A stretch of DNA of 64,000 nt from Halanaerobium saccharolyticum (GTDB lineage: Bacteria; Bacillota; Halanaerobiia; Halanaerobiales; Halanaerobiaceae), in assembly GCF_003053565.1 (NCBI RefSeq), contig NZ_QAXS01000001.1:62001-126000 (forward strand), in the 5' to 3' direction. How positions within the stretch are numbered: the stretch's first letter is position 1; every line of letters starts with the position of its first letter. A model generated the notes under the pieces. That model made no database searches. It had not been told where the DNA came from and saw nothing but the letters and a program-made list of their open reading frames with translations. The position numbers and the translations under genes are program-made. Below are positions 37,360 to 44,995 of the stretch, one piece after another.

Positions 37360-37887
37360 GTGATAAAAATTAAAACTCAGGAGCGAAGACATAAACTTTT
37401 GCAGCGGTTAAAAGCTTCAAATGAGGCATTGATAGGTTCTCAACTTGCCGAAGAATTTGGGGTCAGCCGCCAGGTTATTGTTCAGGATATCGCCCTGCTT
37501 AGAGCTCAGGGAGAAAAAATTGTTGCCACCTCTCAGGGATACTTTTATGAAGATAATCTGGGGATGACAACTGTTAAAGCTTCTATTGCCTGCCGCCACG
37601 GTGATCAGGAAGAACTCAGAGATGAGCTTTCAACTGTAGTTAATTATGGGGGAAGAGTTATTGATGTTAAGGTTGAGCACCCAATCTACGGTGAGCTGAG
37701 CGGAAATTTGATGATTAGTACCCTTGCTGATGTAGATAATTTCATTAAAAATTATCAGGATAATGAGGCAGCACTGCTTTCAAAATTGACTGATGGGATC
37801 CATCTGCATACAATTGAAGCGGTTAATGAGCAGGTTTTAGAAAAAATCAAGGCAGAATTAAGAGAAAAGGGTTATTTGCTGGAATAA
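37360..37887 (+). CDS. niaR: niacin-responsive repressor NiaR
   Basis: A repressor of about 172-175 residues. The N-terminal HTH_11 winged helix is ERRHKLLQRLKASNEALIGSQLAEEFGVSRQVIVQDIALLRAQG. The C-terminal 3H domain has the three histidine-bearing motifs ACRHGDQEEL, VEHPIYGEL and GIHLHTIEA, which bind metal and nicotinic acid. NiaR represses NAD synthesis or niacin uptake genes when niacin is present. The start is unclear: GTG at 37360 lacks a ribosome-binding site because it is itself inside GAGGTGAT; an ATT codon at 37369 is ideally spaced. The transporter operon follows. Confidence 0.92.
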   Translation: MIKIKTQERRHKLLQRLKASNEALIGSQLAEEFGVSRQVIVQDIALLRAQGEKIVATSQGYFYEDNLGMTTVKASIACRHGDQEELRDELSTVVNYGGRVIDVKVEHPIYGELSGNLMISTLADVDNFIKNYQDNEAALLSKLTDGIHLHTIEAVNEQVLEKIKAELREKGYLLE

Positions 37888-37900
37888 TAATTTTTTGTTT

Positions 37901-37930
37901 TTGCTGTAAAGACAGCTGTAAACTTATACT
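37901..37930 (+). promoter_or_regulatory. transporter promoter with candidate NiaR operator
   Basis: TTGCTG (37901-37906), 18-base spacer, TATACT (37925-37930). The inverted 12-mer GACAGCTGTAAA (37911-37922) fills the spacer, and CTGTAAA occurs twice. Its match to the niaR promoter suggests control by NiaR. Confidence 0.55.
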
Positions 37931-37954
37931 GTAATTATTGGGAGGTTTAAATTC

Positions 37955-38155
37955 ATGGAAAATGATAAGCTAAAAAAACTGCGTTACATTTATTTAATAT
38001 TAATTTCTCTGCTGGTGATTTCAGCCTTTGCTGTGCCCTATACTCTGCTAACTTCAATTAATTTATTTTACGGGGCCTTTTTGTTCTGGAGTCTTTTTGC
38101 TGCAGCAGTTATCTTTTTGACTATTAAAATTACAACTTACTGGAGGAATAATTAA
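37955..38155 (+). CDS. DUF997/YhdT family small membrane protein
   Basis: A 66-residue protein with two transmembrane helices (YIYLILISLLVISAFAVPYTLL and LFYGAFLFWSLFAAAVIFLTI). It is typical of the YhdT family, found next to sodium:pantothenate or related symporters, as yhdT is next to panF in E. coli. Its stop overlaps the symporter start by one base, so the two are made together. GGGAGG precedes the ATG. Confidence 0.85.
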   Translation: MENDKLKKLRYIYLILISLLVISAFAVPYTLLTSINLFYGAFLFWSLFAAAVIFLTIKITTYWRNN

Positions 38156-39642
38156 TGCCTACTACATACTTATATATCGCGGTAATTTTATACATAATAG
38201 CTGGTTCTGCTGTTGCGTTAATGGCCAGAAGAGAGATGAATGAAGGAATTGTGGAATATTTTTTAAGTGGCAGAAATACTGGTGGTTTTGTGGCTGCTCT
38301 ATCTTACAGCGCAACGACTTACAGTGCTTTTATGATGATTGGTCTGGCCGGTTTTACTTATTCAGGTGGGGTGGGTGCCCTGGGATTTGAACTGGTCTAT
38401 CTTTCCGGACTCTCCCTTGTTGCCTTTTTTGGTCCCCGCTTCTGGCTGATTGGTAAAAAGAATAATTATGTATCTCCTTATGAGATGCTTGGTGACCGTT
38501 ATCAGAATCAGTGGATTGCCTTTGCTGCTTCTCTTTCTGCCTGTGTTTTTTTAATTCCCTATCTGGCTGTTCAGCTGATGGGAGTTGGCTATCTGTTGAG
38601 TGGACTTTCTGGGGGAGAGATTCCTTTCTTTTTTGGAGTAGTTATTGCAGTTGTGCTGGCCATCGCCTGGGCTCTAATTGCCGGGATGAAGTCTGTAACC
38701 TGGACTGATTCTCTGCAGTCTTTAATCATGATTGTGGTCAGTATAATCATTTTATTTTATGTAATTTATCAGCATCTGGGAGGATTTGCAGAGTTTTTTG
38801 GCTCTCTGGCTGCTCTAGAAGGAGATGTGCTGAGTGTGCCGGGGCCGGGATTCTTTAGTTTCAAGACATTTCTTGGCTTAAGTCTGCCCTGGTTTTTCTT
38901 TTCAATCTCTAATCCTCAGGTCAGCCAGCGGCTTTTTATTCCCCGTGATCTGAAGGCGATGAAGACGATGATCAAGGGATTTTTAATCTTTGGTTTTATT
39001 TATACAATGGTTTCTGTTATCTGGGGCTTTTCGGCGCGACTTTTAATTCCCGGGCTGAGCAATGCTGACCTGGCAACTCCGGAACTGCTGGCATCAGAGT
39101 ATGTGCCGACTGTCCTGGCGCTGGTAGCGATGATAGGAATTACAGCTGCAGCAATTTCGACCATTGATTCAATTATGCTGACCCTATCGTCACTTGTAGT
39201 TAGAGATATTTTCAAAAATATGGAGGACAATTTAGATCGGGATCAGAATTTAAGACAGCTGAGAACTGCCAAGATTGCTATTTTGCTTATTGCTCTTTTG
39301 GGCTTTTTCTTTGCAATTCAGGAGCTTGATTTAATTGCCACTCTCTCAGTCGCGGCTTCAGTTGGACTGCTGGTAGTAGTTCCTTCAATGTTTGGTGCCT
39401 TTTTCTGGAAAAAAGCTACAGCTGCGGGCTCACTAAGCAGTATAATTTTTGGCTCTTTGACCGCCCTTTATCTTCAGTTCAGCGGCTGGAGGCCTCTGGG
39501 ACACTGGGCAGGAGTCTGGACTTTAATTGTGACAGCAGCAGTTTTTGTTGGAGTCAGCTTCTTTACTCAGGCACCAGCTGATAAAGCAGAAGAGTTTATC
39601 GGTTATTTAAATCGGGAATGTAAAGAGAGGAATATTATTTAA
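38155..39642 (+). CDS. sodium:solute symporter family transporter
   Basis: A 495-residue SSS-family carrier with about 13 membrane helices. Landmarks are FLSGRNTGGFVAALSYSATTYSAFMMIGLAGFTY near the start, the sodium-site helix, and AAAISTIDSIMLTLSSLVVRDIF near residues 325-345. The YhdT partner suggests a PanF-like pantothenate carrier, whereas the NiaR-like operator suggests niacin or a related NAD precursor; the sequence alone does not decide. Sodium-driven uptake would fit a halophile. Confidence 0.88.
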   Translation: MPTTYLYIAVILYIIAGSAVALMARREMNEGIVEYFLSGRNTGGFVAALSYSATTYSAFMMIGLAGFTYSGGVGALGFELVYLSGLSLVAFFGPRFWLIGKKNNYVSPYEMLGDRYQNQWIAFAASLSACVFLIPYLAVQLMGVGYLLSGLSGGEIPFFFGVVIAVVLAIAWALIAGMKSVTWTDSLQSLIMIVVSIIILFYVIYQHLGGFAEFFGSLAALEGDVLSVPGPGFFSFKTFLGLSLPWFFFSISNPQVSQRLFIPRDLKAMKTMIKGFLIFGFIYTMVSVIWGFSARLLIPGLSNADLATPELLASEYVPTVLALVAMIGITAAAISTIDSIMLTLSSLVVRDIFKNMEDNLDRDQNLRQLRTAKIAILLIALLGFFFAIQELDLIATLSVAASVGLLVVVPSMFGAFFWKKATAAGSLSSIIFGSLTALYLQFSGWRPLGHWAGVWTLIVTAAVFVGVSFFTQAPADKAEEFIGYLNRECKERNII

Positions 39643-39720
39643 GTTAGTAGATCTGGTTCAGTAAAGCTCATTAATCCGAAAAATATAAAATTACTGACCA
39701 AATTAAATGAGAGAATAAGC

Positions 39721-39749
39721 TTGACAAAGTGATTTTTATAAGGTAAAAT
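39721..39749 (+). promoter_or_regulatory. sigma-A promoter of pheA leader
   Basis: TTGACA (39721-39726), 17-base spacer, TAAAAT (39744-39749). Transcription would begin near 39756, about 40 bases before Stem I of the T-box. Confidence 0.75.
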
Positions 39750-39796
39750 TAAAAAAACTTGAATTAGAATAAAATATTAAATTTAAAAACTGTGAT

Positions 39797-40046
39797 CAGG
39801 GAAAGTAATTAAAAATATTTATCTCAGCGAAGCGGGGTTAGTGAGAGCCCGTTGGTAGATATTTTAATGAAGTTCCCCTGTGAGTTGTCAGCTGAACAAA
39901 AAAGTAAGCCTGTACCGGCCGTCTACCGTTATCCCGACAGATTATAGGAGTTATTACTAATTCCCGTAATTAATGAGTGGGCTTTTTAGCCAAAAAGACT
40001 GGTACCACGAGTATACAACCCTCGTTCTTTAATTAGAACGGGGGTT
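39797..40046 (+). promoter_or_regulatory. T-box leader, Phe (UUC) specifier, before pheA
   Basis: The Stem I base pairs CAGGG (39797) with CCCCTG (about 39875-39880). AGTAA lies on the 5' side of the specifier loop and GAAGTTC on the 3' side, with specifier TTC at 39873-39875. The next helix is AAAATAT/ATATTTT, topped by a distal part with GCGAAGC and GTGAGAGCCC. The T-box sequence ACTGGTACCACGAG (39998-40011) can pair with an uncharged tRNA ending in ACCA. The terminator is AACCCTCGTTCT/AGAACGGGGGTT plus T6 (40017-40046). Uncharged tRNA-Phe should allow read-through to prephenate dehydratase. Confidence 0.88.
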
Positions 40047-40082
40047 TTTTGCATTTTGACAGGGTTTTACAAAAACTGACAA

Positions 40083-40176
40083 GCACCGTGAACCTGTCGG
40101 TTTATGTCATAATAAATCGAAATAATTATTTTAATCAAGTTGTCTGACATAATTCGGGTGGTACACGGCGCTGTGC
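40083..40176. repeat. inverted-repeat element, full copy X2
   Basis: Left arm CACCGTGAACCTGTCGG then TTTATGTCA, and right arm TGACATAATTCGGG then TGGTACACGGCG, are imperfect complements around a ~40-bp AT-rich loop, extended by GCAC/GTGC. It lies between the T-box terminator and pheA, so it is transcribed into the 5' leader. Confidence 0.72.
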
Positions 40177-40194
40177 ATTTAAAGGAGTGAGTAG

Positions 40195-41061
40195 ATGAGT
40201 AATTTAGAATATGGATATTTAGGACCACCAGGAACATTTAGTGAGCAGGCGATCTCTAACTACTGTGCCCGTTATGGTGGCAGTACAACTGCCTGTGGCT
40301 CAATTAGAGACATTGTAGAGGCGGTAACAGCAGATCGGGTTGACCTCGGACTGCTGCCGCTTGAGAATTCACTGGAGGGATCGGTAAATTTAAGTCTTGA
40401 CCTTTTATATCAGCATCCAGAACTTAAGCTTTACCGGGAGATAGTCCTTCCAATCGAGCAGTACCTGCTGGCCCGGCCGGGGGTTAAAAAAGAAGAGATT
40501 AAGGAAATTTACAGCCACCCTCAGGCAATTGCGCAGTCAGGTGATTACCTGGCCAATGAATTTAAAGATGCAAAAATCATTTACACAGATAGTACTGCGG
40601 CAGCAGCAAAAAAAGCGCTTGCAGACAGAAACCGAGCTGCTGTGGGCTCAATCAGACTGGCTGAGATTTATGAACTGGAAATTATGGCAGAAAATCTGCA
40701 GGGAGATTTGCCGAATGCGACCCGCTTTGTCCTGGCAGCAAAAAAGGATAAGGATTTGGGTCCGAATAACCATCTGGGAGAAGCGGCAGCAAGTGACTTT
40801 AAAACTTCTATTATCTGCGCACCAAAAGTCAATGAAGCTGGAGTTCTGCACCGGATACTGGGGAAATTTGCTGAAGAAAATATTGATCTGACAAGAATTG
40901 AATCCCGCCCGAGCAGACAGCGGCTGGGAGAATATATTTTCTATATTGACTTAAAAGGCTGCAGCAGTGATCAGCATCTGAGTTCAGCCCTGGAGGAGGT
41001 AAAAAAGATATCATCATATTTTAGACTTTTGGGTTCCTATCCGAAGACAGTAATCGAGTAA
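40195..41061 (+). CDS. pheA: prephenate dehydratase
   Basis: A 288-residue enzyme that converts prephenate to phenylpyruvate, the Phe branch. The catalytic domain has YLGPPGTFSEQAI, LPLENSLEGSVN and the TRF motif in NATRFVLAA (about residues 175-183). The C-terminal ACT domain (GVLHRILGKFAEENIDLTRIESRPSRQ) gives Phe feedback control. No chorismate mutase domain is fused. AAGGAG precedes the ATG by nine bases. Expression is probably controlled by the Phe T-box upstream. Confidence 0.96.
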   Translation: MSNLEYGYLGPPGTFSEQAISNYCARYGGSTTACGSIRDIVEAVTADRVDLGLLPLENSLEGSVNLSLDLLYQHPELKLYREIVLPIEQYLLARPGVKKEEIKEIYSHPQAIAQSGDYLANEFKDAKIIYTDSTAAAAKKALADRNRAAVGSIRLAEIYELEIMAENLQGDLPNATRFVLAAKKDKDLGPNNHLGEAAASDFKTSIICAPKVNEAGVLHRILGKFAEENIDLTRIESRPSRQRLGEYIFYIDLKGCSSDQHLSSALEEVKKISSYFRLLGSYPKTVIE

Positions 41062-41164
41062 AAATTAACTGTGATTGGCTAGAAATCTGGTGAAAAGTTA
41101 TTCAAAAGCGAGCTGAAAGTTAGAATTAAAATTGAATATTTGGGCGAAAAAGCGGAAATTTTAT

Positions 41165-41193
41165 TTGACAGAACTAAAATTGCCTGCTATAAT
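41165..41193 (+). promoter_or_regulatory. sigma-A promoter of the aroF1 operon
   Basis: TTGACA (41165-41170), 17-base spacer, TATAAT (41188-41193). Transcription would begin near 41200, only about 30 bases before the T-box Stem I, which shows that Stem I cannot extend far upstream. Confidence 0.85.
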
Positions 41194-41228
41194 ACTCATT
41201 AAATAAATAATGTCACCCAAAAACTTTG

Positions 41229-41430
41229 AAAGAGGACCCAGTAAGCCACAGGCTGAAATACACCTCTTGAGTTGCCAGCTGAAAGTTAAACGAGTAAGCT
41301 TAAATGGCCGTCAGCCGTCGTTACCCGGTGCGGAAGTGTTGGCTTCCAGTAGAGATAATCTGTTATTTAATGAGATTAAAACAGGTGGTACCGCGATTTC
41401 AATCGCCCTGACTAAGGGGCGATTTTTTGT
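41229..41430 (+). promoter_or_regulatory. T-box leader, Tyr (UAC) specifier, ultrashort Stem I
   Basis: Stem I spans only about 40 bases: AGAGG (41231-41235) pairs with CCTCT, AGTAA lies on the 5' side of the loop and TGAAATACA on the 3' side, with specifier TAC at 41259-41261. GCC-ACA-GGC is all that remains above it. The following GAGTTGCCAGCTGAA matches the Phe T-box (GAGTTGTCAGCTGAA). The T-box is AGGTGGTACCGCG (41383-41395), and the terminator is AATCGCCC/GGGCGATT plus T run (41401-41429). It should sense uncharged tRNA-Tyr and control aroF1-tyrA and downstream genes. Confidence 0.87.
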
Positions 41431-41453
41431 ATTTTTAGAGAAAAAATATTTAT

Positions 41454-41514
41454 TTCGACAAAAAATGACAGGTTCACGGTGCGTGCACATGAACAATCAC
41501 AAACGAACATAAAC
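41454..41514. repeat. half copy X3 of the inverted-repeat element
   Basis: TTCGACA..GACAGGTTCACGGTGCGTGCACATG is the reverse complement of the X1 left arm. On its - strand, heptamers GTTTATG, GTTTGTG and GTTCATG lie exactly 10 bp apart (ending at 41508, 41498 and 41488), as in X1. It lies between the Tyr T-box terminator and the aroF1 ribosome-binding site. Confidence 0.72.
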
Positions 41515-41547
41515 AAAAAAGCATTTTAGTAGAGAGGAGAATTAATT

Positions 41548-42597
41548 ATGATAGCAGTATTAAAAAGAGATGCAAGTCAGGAAGATAAGGATCAGGTAAT
41601 AGAGGTAATTCGAGGTGAAAATTTTGAGGTTCACCCAATTCAGGGAGTAGAAAAAACTGTAGTAGGTGTTCTGGGTGATCCGGCAAGAAAGTCAAATTTG
41701 AAGGAAAAGTTAGAGACCATGGGGGCCGTAGAAAAAGTTGTGCTGATTTCCGATCCCTATAAATTAACCAGCTGGAATTTTAAGCAGGAAAAAACGGTCA
41801 TTGACCTCGGTGATGGAGTTAAGGTCGGTGGTGATGAGATGACGGTGATGGCCGGTCCCTGTTCGGTGGAAAGCAGAGAACAGATTATTGAGACAGCCAA
41901 AATAGTGAAGGCCGGAGGAGCTCAGATACTGCGTGGTGGAGCCTTTAAGCCGCGGACATCCCCATATTCTTTCCAGGGGCTGGGAGAAGAGGGCCTGAAG
42001 CTGATGGCAGAGGCCAGAGAAGAAACTGGACTGAAGATAGTAACTGAACTGATGGATATTGAACATATTGATGTGGTCTGCAAATACACTGATATTATCC
42101 AGATCGGGGCCCGCAATATGCAGAACTATTCTCTTTTAAAGGAGATCGGAAAACTTGATAAGCCAGTAATGCTCAAGCGGGGGATGGCAGCGACAATCAA
42201 GGAATGGCTGCTGGCGGCTGAATATGTAATGAATAACGGTAACCATAATGTAATTTTATGTGAAAGAGGGGTTAGAACCTTTGGTGAAGAAACTCGCAAT
42301 ACAATGGATTTAAGTTCAATTCCTTTAGTTCAGCAGTTAAGTCACCTGCCGGTTATTGCAGACCCAAGTCATGGAACCGGCCGCTGGGAGTTAGTAATTC
42401 CGGTTGCCAGAGCAGCAGTCGCTGTGGGTGCAGATGGAATTATGGTTGAGGTTCACCCTGATCCCCAGAATGCTCTTTCTGATGGTCCCCAGTCATTGAA
42501 GCCTAAAAACTTTAATTTAATGATGGATGAACTTAAAGCAATTAATAATTCTCTGCACACATTTGAATCCAGAGAAAGAAAAATTGCTTATGCCTAA
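41548..42597 (+). CDS. aroF: 3-deoxy-7-phosphoheptulonate synthase (first copy)
   Basis: A 349-residue enzyme that joins phosphoenolpyruvate and erythrose 4-phosphate, the first step to chorismate. An N-terminal ferredoxin-like regulatory domain (MIAVLKRDAS, residues 1-75) precedes the barrel, as in the Thermotoga-type class I-beta enzymes. Metal and substrate motifs are [62 protein letters not shown] and VEVHPDP. GAGAGGAG precedes the ATG. It is the first gene after the Tyr T-box and a close paralogue of the gene at 46106. Confidence 0.95.
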   Translation: MIAVLKRDASQEDKDQVIEVIRGENFEVHPIQGVEKTVVGVLGDPARKSNLKEKLETMGAVEKVVLISDPYKLTSWNFKQEKTVIDLGDGVKVGGDEMTVMAGPCSVESREQIIETAKIVKAGGAQILRGGAFKPRTSPYSFQGLGEEGLKLMAEAREETGLKIVTELMDIEHIDVVCKYTDIIQIGARNMQNYSLLKEIGKLDKPVMLKRGMAATIKEWLLAAEYVMNNGNHNVILCERGVRTFGEETRNTMDLSSIPLVQQLSHLPVIADPSHGTGRWELVIPVARAAVAVGADGIMVEVHPDPQNALSDGPQSLKPKNFNLMMDELKAINNSLHTFESRERKIAYA

Positions 42598-43606
42598 ATT
42601 CGAAAAAATTGCTGTTGTCGGGATTGGCCTGATTGGGGCCTCCCTGGCAGCAGCTTTAAAAAAATCCGAATCGAAGCTGGAGCTTACAGGAGTTGACAGC
42701 TGTGCAGAGACTATCAGCAAAGCAGAAAAGATGGGGATTATTGATCAGGGATTTACAGAAATAGCAGCTAACTTAGAAGATCAGGATCTGATTTTTATTG
42801 CTGTTCCGGTAGCAGCCATCCCGGCTGTAATGAGAGAGATTAAAGCTGGAGGCAGCAGTCAGCAGCTGCTGGTTGATGCAGGCAGCACTAAAAAGGAAGT
42901 AATGCTGGAGGCGGAAGAAATTTTAAAGGACAGCCCGAAAATTTTTATCGGCGGTCATCCGATGGCAGGCTCACATAAATCAGGGATTGACTGGCATGAT
43001 CCGGAGCTCTTTAAAGGTGCCCCTTTTATTTTAACACCCTGGCTGGATCAGAGCCAGCAGGAAGAGGAAGAAAAGATCTTGAAAGATAGCTCACTATTTG
43101 ATCTTTTAGAAACTTTTTCAAAATCAAGAATTGATTCGGCCGAAGATCTAGATCAGGATGAGGCTGAGCTGAAAAACTTAGTTCAAAAAAAAGAACTGCT
43201 GCAGCAGCTAAAAGAACTGATAGGAAAAATTGGAGCCAGAGTCCATATTATTTCGGCAGCAGAGCACGACCACTGCACAGCCTACTTAAGCCACCTGCCG
43301 CATCTATTATCATCAGCACTGGTAAATTTAAGCCAGCAGCAGGATTTTAAAGGTGAATTTTTTGAACTTTCAGGAAGCGGCTACCGGGATATGACCAGAA
43401 TTGCAGGCAGCTCAGCTGAACTCTGGCAGGATATTATACTCTCTAACCGGGAAAACCTGGCAGAATTGATTGGAAATTACATAGAGGAACTGCAGGAACT
43501 GCAGCATGATCTGGAAGCCAATGAGCAGGATAAAATTTATAATTTTTTAGCAAAAGCAGCAGAGATTAAAACTGGGGCAGAAAATAAAAGTGATACTGAA
43601 AAATAG
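42590..43606 (+). CDS. tyrA: prephenate dehydrogenase
   Basis: A 338-residue NAD-dependent enzyme that converts prephenate to 4-hydroxyphenylpyruvate, the Tyr branch. The NAD loop is VGIGLIGASLA (about residues 10-20), then GGHPMAGSHKSGI and AAEHDHCTAYLSHLPHLLSSAL carrying the catalytic histidine. A charged insert (about residues 160-215, LETFSKSRIDSAEDLDQDEAELKNL) is longer than usual and looks helical and acidic. There is no ACT domain. The ATG at 42590 overlaps the aroF1 end by eight bases; the frame extends upstream to 42527 but that part is inside aroF1 and does not resemble the family. Confidence 0.93.
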   Translation: MPKFEKIAVVGIGLIGASLAAALKKSESKLELTGVDSCAETISKAEKMGIIDQGFTEIAANLEDQDLIFIAVPVAAIPAVMREIKAGGSSQQLLVDAGSTKKEVMLEAEEILKDSPKIFIGGHPMAGSHKSGIDWHDPELFKGAPFILTPWLDQSQQEEEEKILKDSSLFDLLETFSKSRIDSAEDLDQDEAELKNLVQKKELLQQLKELIGKIGARVHIISAAEHDHCTAYLSHLPHLLSSALVNLSQQQDFKGEFFELSGSGYRDMTRIAGSSAELWQDIILSNRENLAELIGNYIEELQELQHDLEANEQDKIYNFLAKAAEIKTGAENKSDTEK

Positions 43607-43705
43607 CTTATAATTGAAACTATATTAATGGAGAAAATTAATGCAGAAACTAAAATCAAGCTAAGCTAGAAGCAAAAAAGAAGAGAGAAATGAGGAGGAA
43701 ATATA

Positions 43706-44995
43706 TTGTTTAAAGTTAATCCAGCAGATAAAATCAGTGGTGAAATTAGGGTGCCGGGAGATAAGTCGATTTCCCACCGCTCCCTGATTTTAGCATCAAT
43801 AGCAGCAGGAGAAAGTAAGATAGAGGGGCTTTTAGAGGCGGAAGACTGCCTGAGCACAATGGGGATTATGCGCGATTTAGGAATTGAGATTACCAAAGGA
43901 GGGGCGGGTAAATACACCGTTCAGGGCAAAGGTCTTGACGGACTTGAAGAGGCAGATGATGTTTTAGACTGTGGTAATTCAGGGACATCAATGCGGCTTC
44001 TGGCCGGACTTTTAGCCTCTCAGGATTTTTATTCAGTGCTGACAGGAGACCACTCGCTGCGCAAAAGACCGATGCAGCGGATTATTGGACCACTTTCCAA
44101 AATGGGAGCTAAAATATGGTCCCGCCGGGACGGACTAGCCCCACTGAGTATTAAGGGCCAACAACTGGAGGCGATGGAATACAAACTTCCTGTTGCCAGT
44201 GCCCAGCTTAAGTCTTCAATTTTACTGGCAGCTTTAAAAACTGAAGCCGAAACGGTAATCATTGAACCGGCAGTTTCCAGGGATCACACCGAGCGGATGC
44301 TCAAAGGTGCCGGGATCGATCTGGAGATTTTAGAGGATAGGATTATTCTAAAGCAGGCAGCAGAGAGAAAACTTAATCCATTTGAGATAAATGTTCCGGG
44401 AGATATTTCTTCGGCCGCCTTTTTTATTGCAGCTGGACTTTTGGCAGCCGAGGGTGAGCTCTTAATTAAAAATGTCGGCATCAACCAGACCCGCAGTGGC
44501 TTTTTAGAAGTAGTTGAGGCCATGAATGGTAAAATTGAACTTTTAAATAAGAGAGATCAGGGAGGAGAACCAACTGCAGATATTCTGGTTAAACCCTCAG
44601 ACTTAAAAGGGACAGAAGTCAGTGGTGAAGTAATTCCCCGCCTAATTGATGAGATCCCCATAATCTCTGTGCTGGCAGTTTTTGCTGAAGGTAAAACAGT
44701 GATCAAAGATGCAGAAGAATTGAGAGTTAAGGAAACAGACCGGATCAAAGCAGTGGTCACAGAATTTGAAAGACTGGGAATAGAAATTACAGAAAATGAG
44801 GACGGGATGGAAATCAGCGGCCCCCAGCCAGTAGAGGGTGGAATTGAAGTTGAAAGCTATCATGACCACCGGATTGCAATGTCGCTGGCGGTACTGGCTT
44901 TAAATTCTAAAAGAGGAATTACAATTAACGGCAGTGAAATTATAGCTACATCTTTTCCTAATTTTAAAGAATTACTAAAAGAGGTGATTGGATGA
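43706..44995 (+). CDS. aroA: 3-phosphoshikimate 1-carboxyvinyltransferase (EPSP synthase)
   Basis: A 429-residue enzyme that adds enolpyruvate to shikimate 3-phosphate. Signatures are IRVPGDKSISHRSLI (about residues 15-29), LDCGNSGTSMRLLAG, the glycine loop region GDHSLRKRPMQRII, and RVKETDRIKAV in the C-terminal half, plus YHDHRIAMS. Length is standard. The TTG at 43706 follows GAGGAGG. It overlaps hisC by four bases (ATGA), so the two are coupled. Confidence 0.96.
   Translation: MFKVNPADKISGEIRVPGDKSISHRSLILASIAAGESKIEGLLEAEDCLSTMGIMRDLGIEITKGGAGKYTVQGKGLDGLEEADDVLDCGNSGTSMRLLAGLLASQDFYSVLTGDHSLRKRPMQRIIGPLSKMGAKIWSRRDGLAPLSIKGQQLEAMEYKLPVASAQLKSSILLAALKTEAETVIIEPAVSRDHTERMLKGAGIDLEILEDRIILKQAAERKLNPFEINVPGDISSAAFFIAAGLLAAEGELLIKNVGINQTRSGFLEVVEAMNGKIELLNKRDQGGEPTADILVKPSDLKGTEVSGEVIPRLIDEIPIISVLAVFAEGKTVIKDAEELRVKETDRIKAVVTEFERLGIEITENEDGMEISGPQPVEGGIEVESYHDHRIAMSLAVLALNSKRGITINGSEIIATSFPNFKELLKEVIG

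Noticed and set aside
41210-41512. 100-residue ORF across the Tyr T-box
   Set aside because: It runs through the T-box, its terminator and repeat X3 and has no ribosome-binding site; the conserved RNA explains the sequence.
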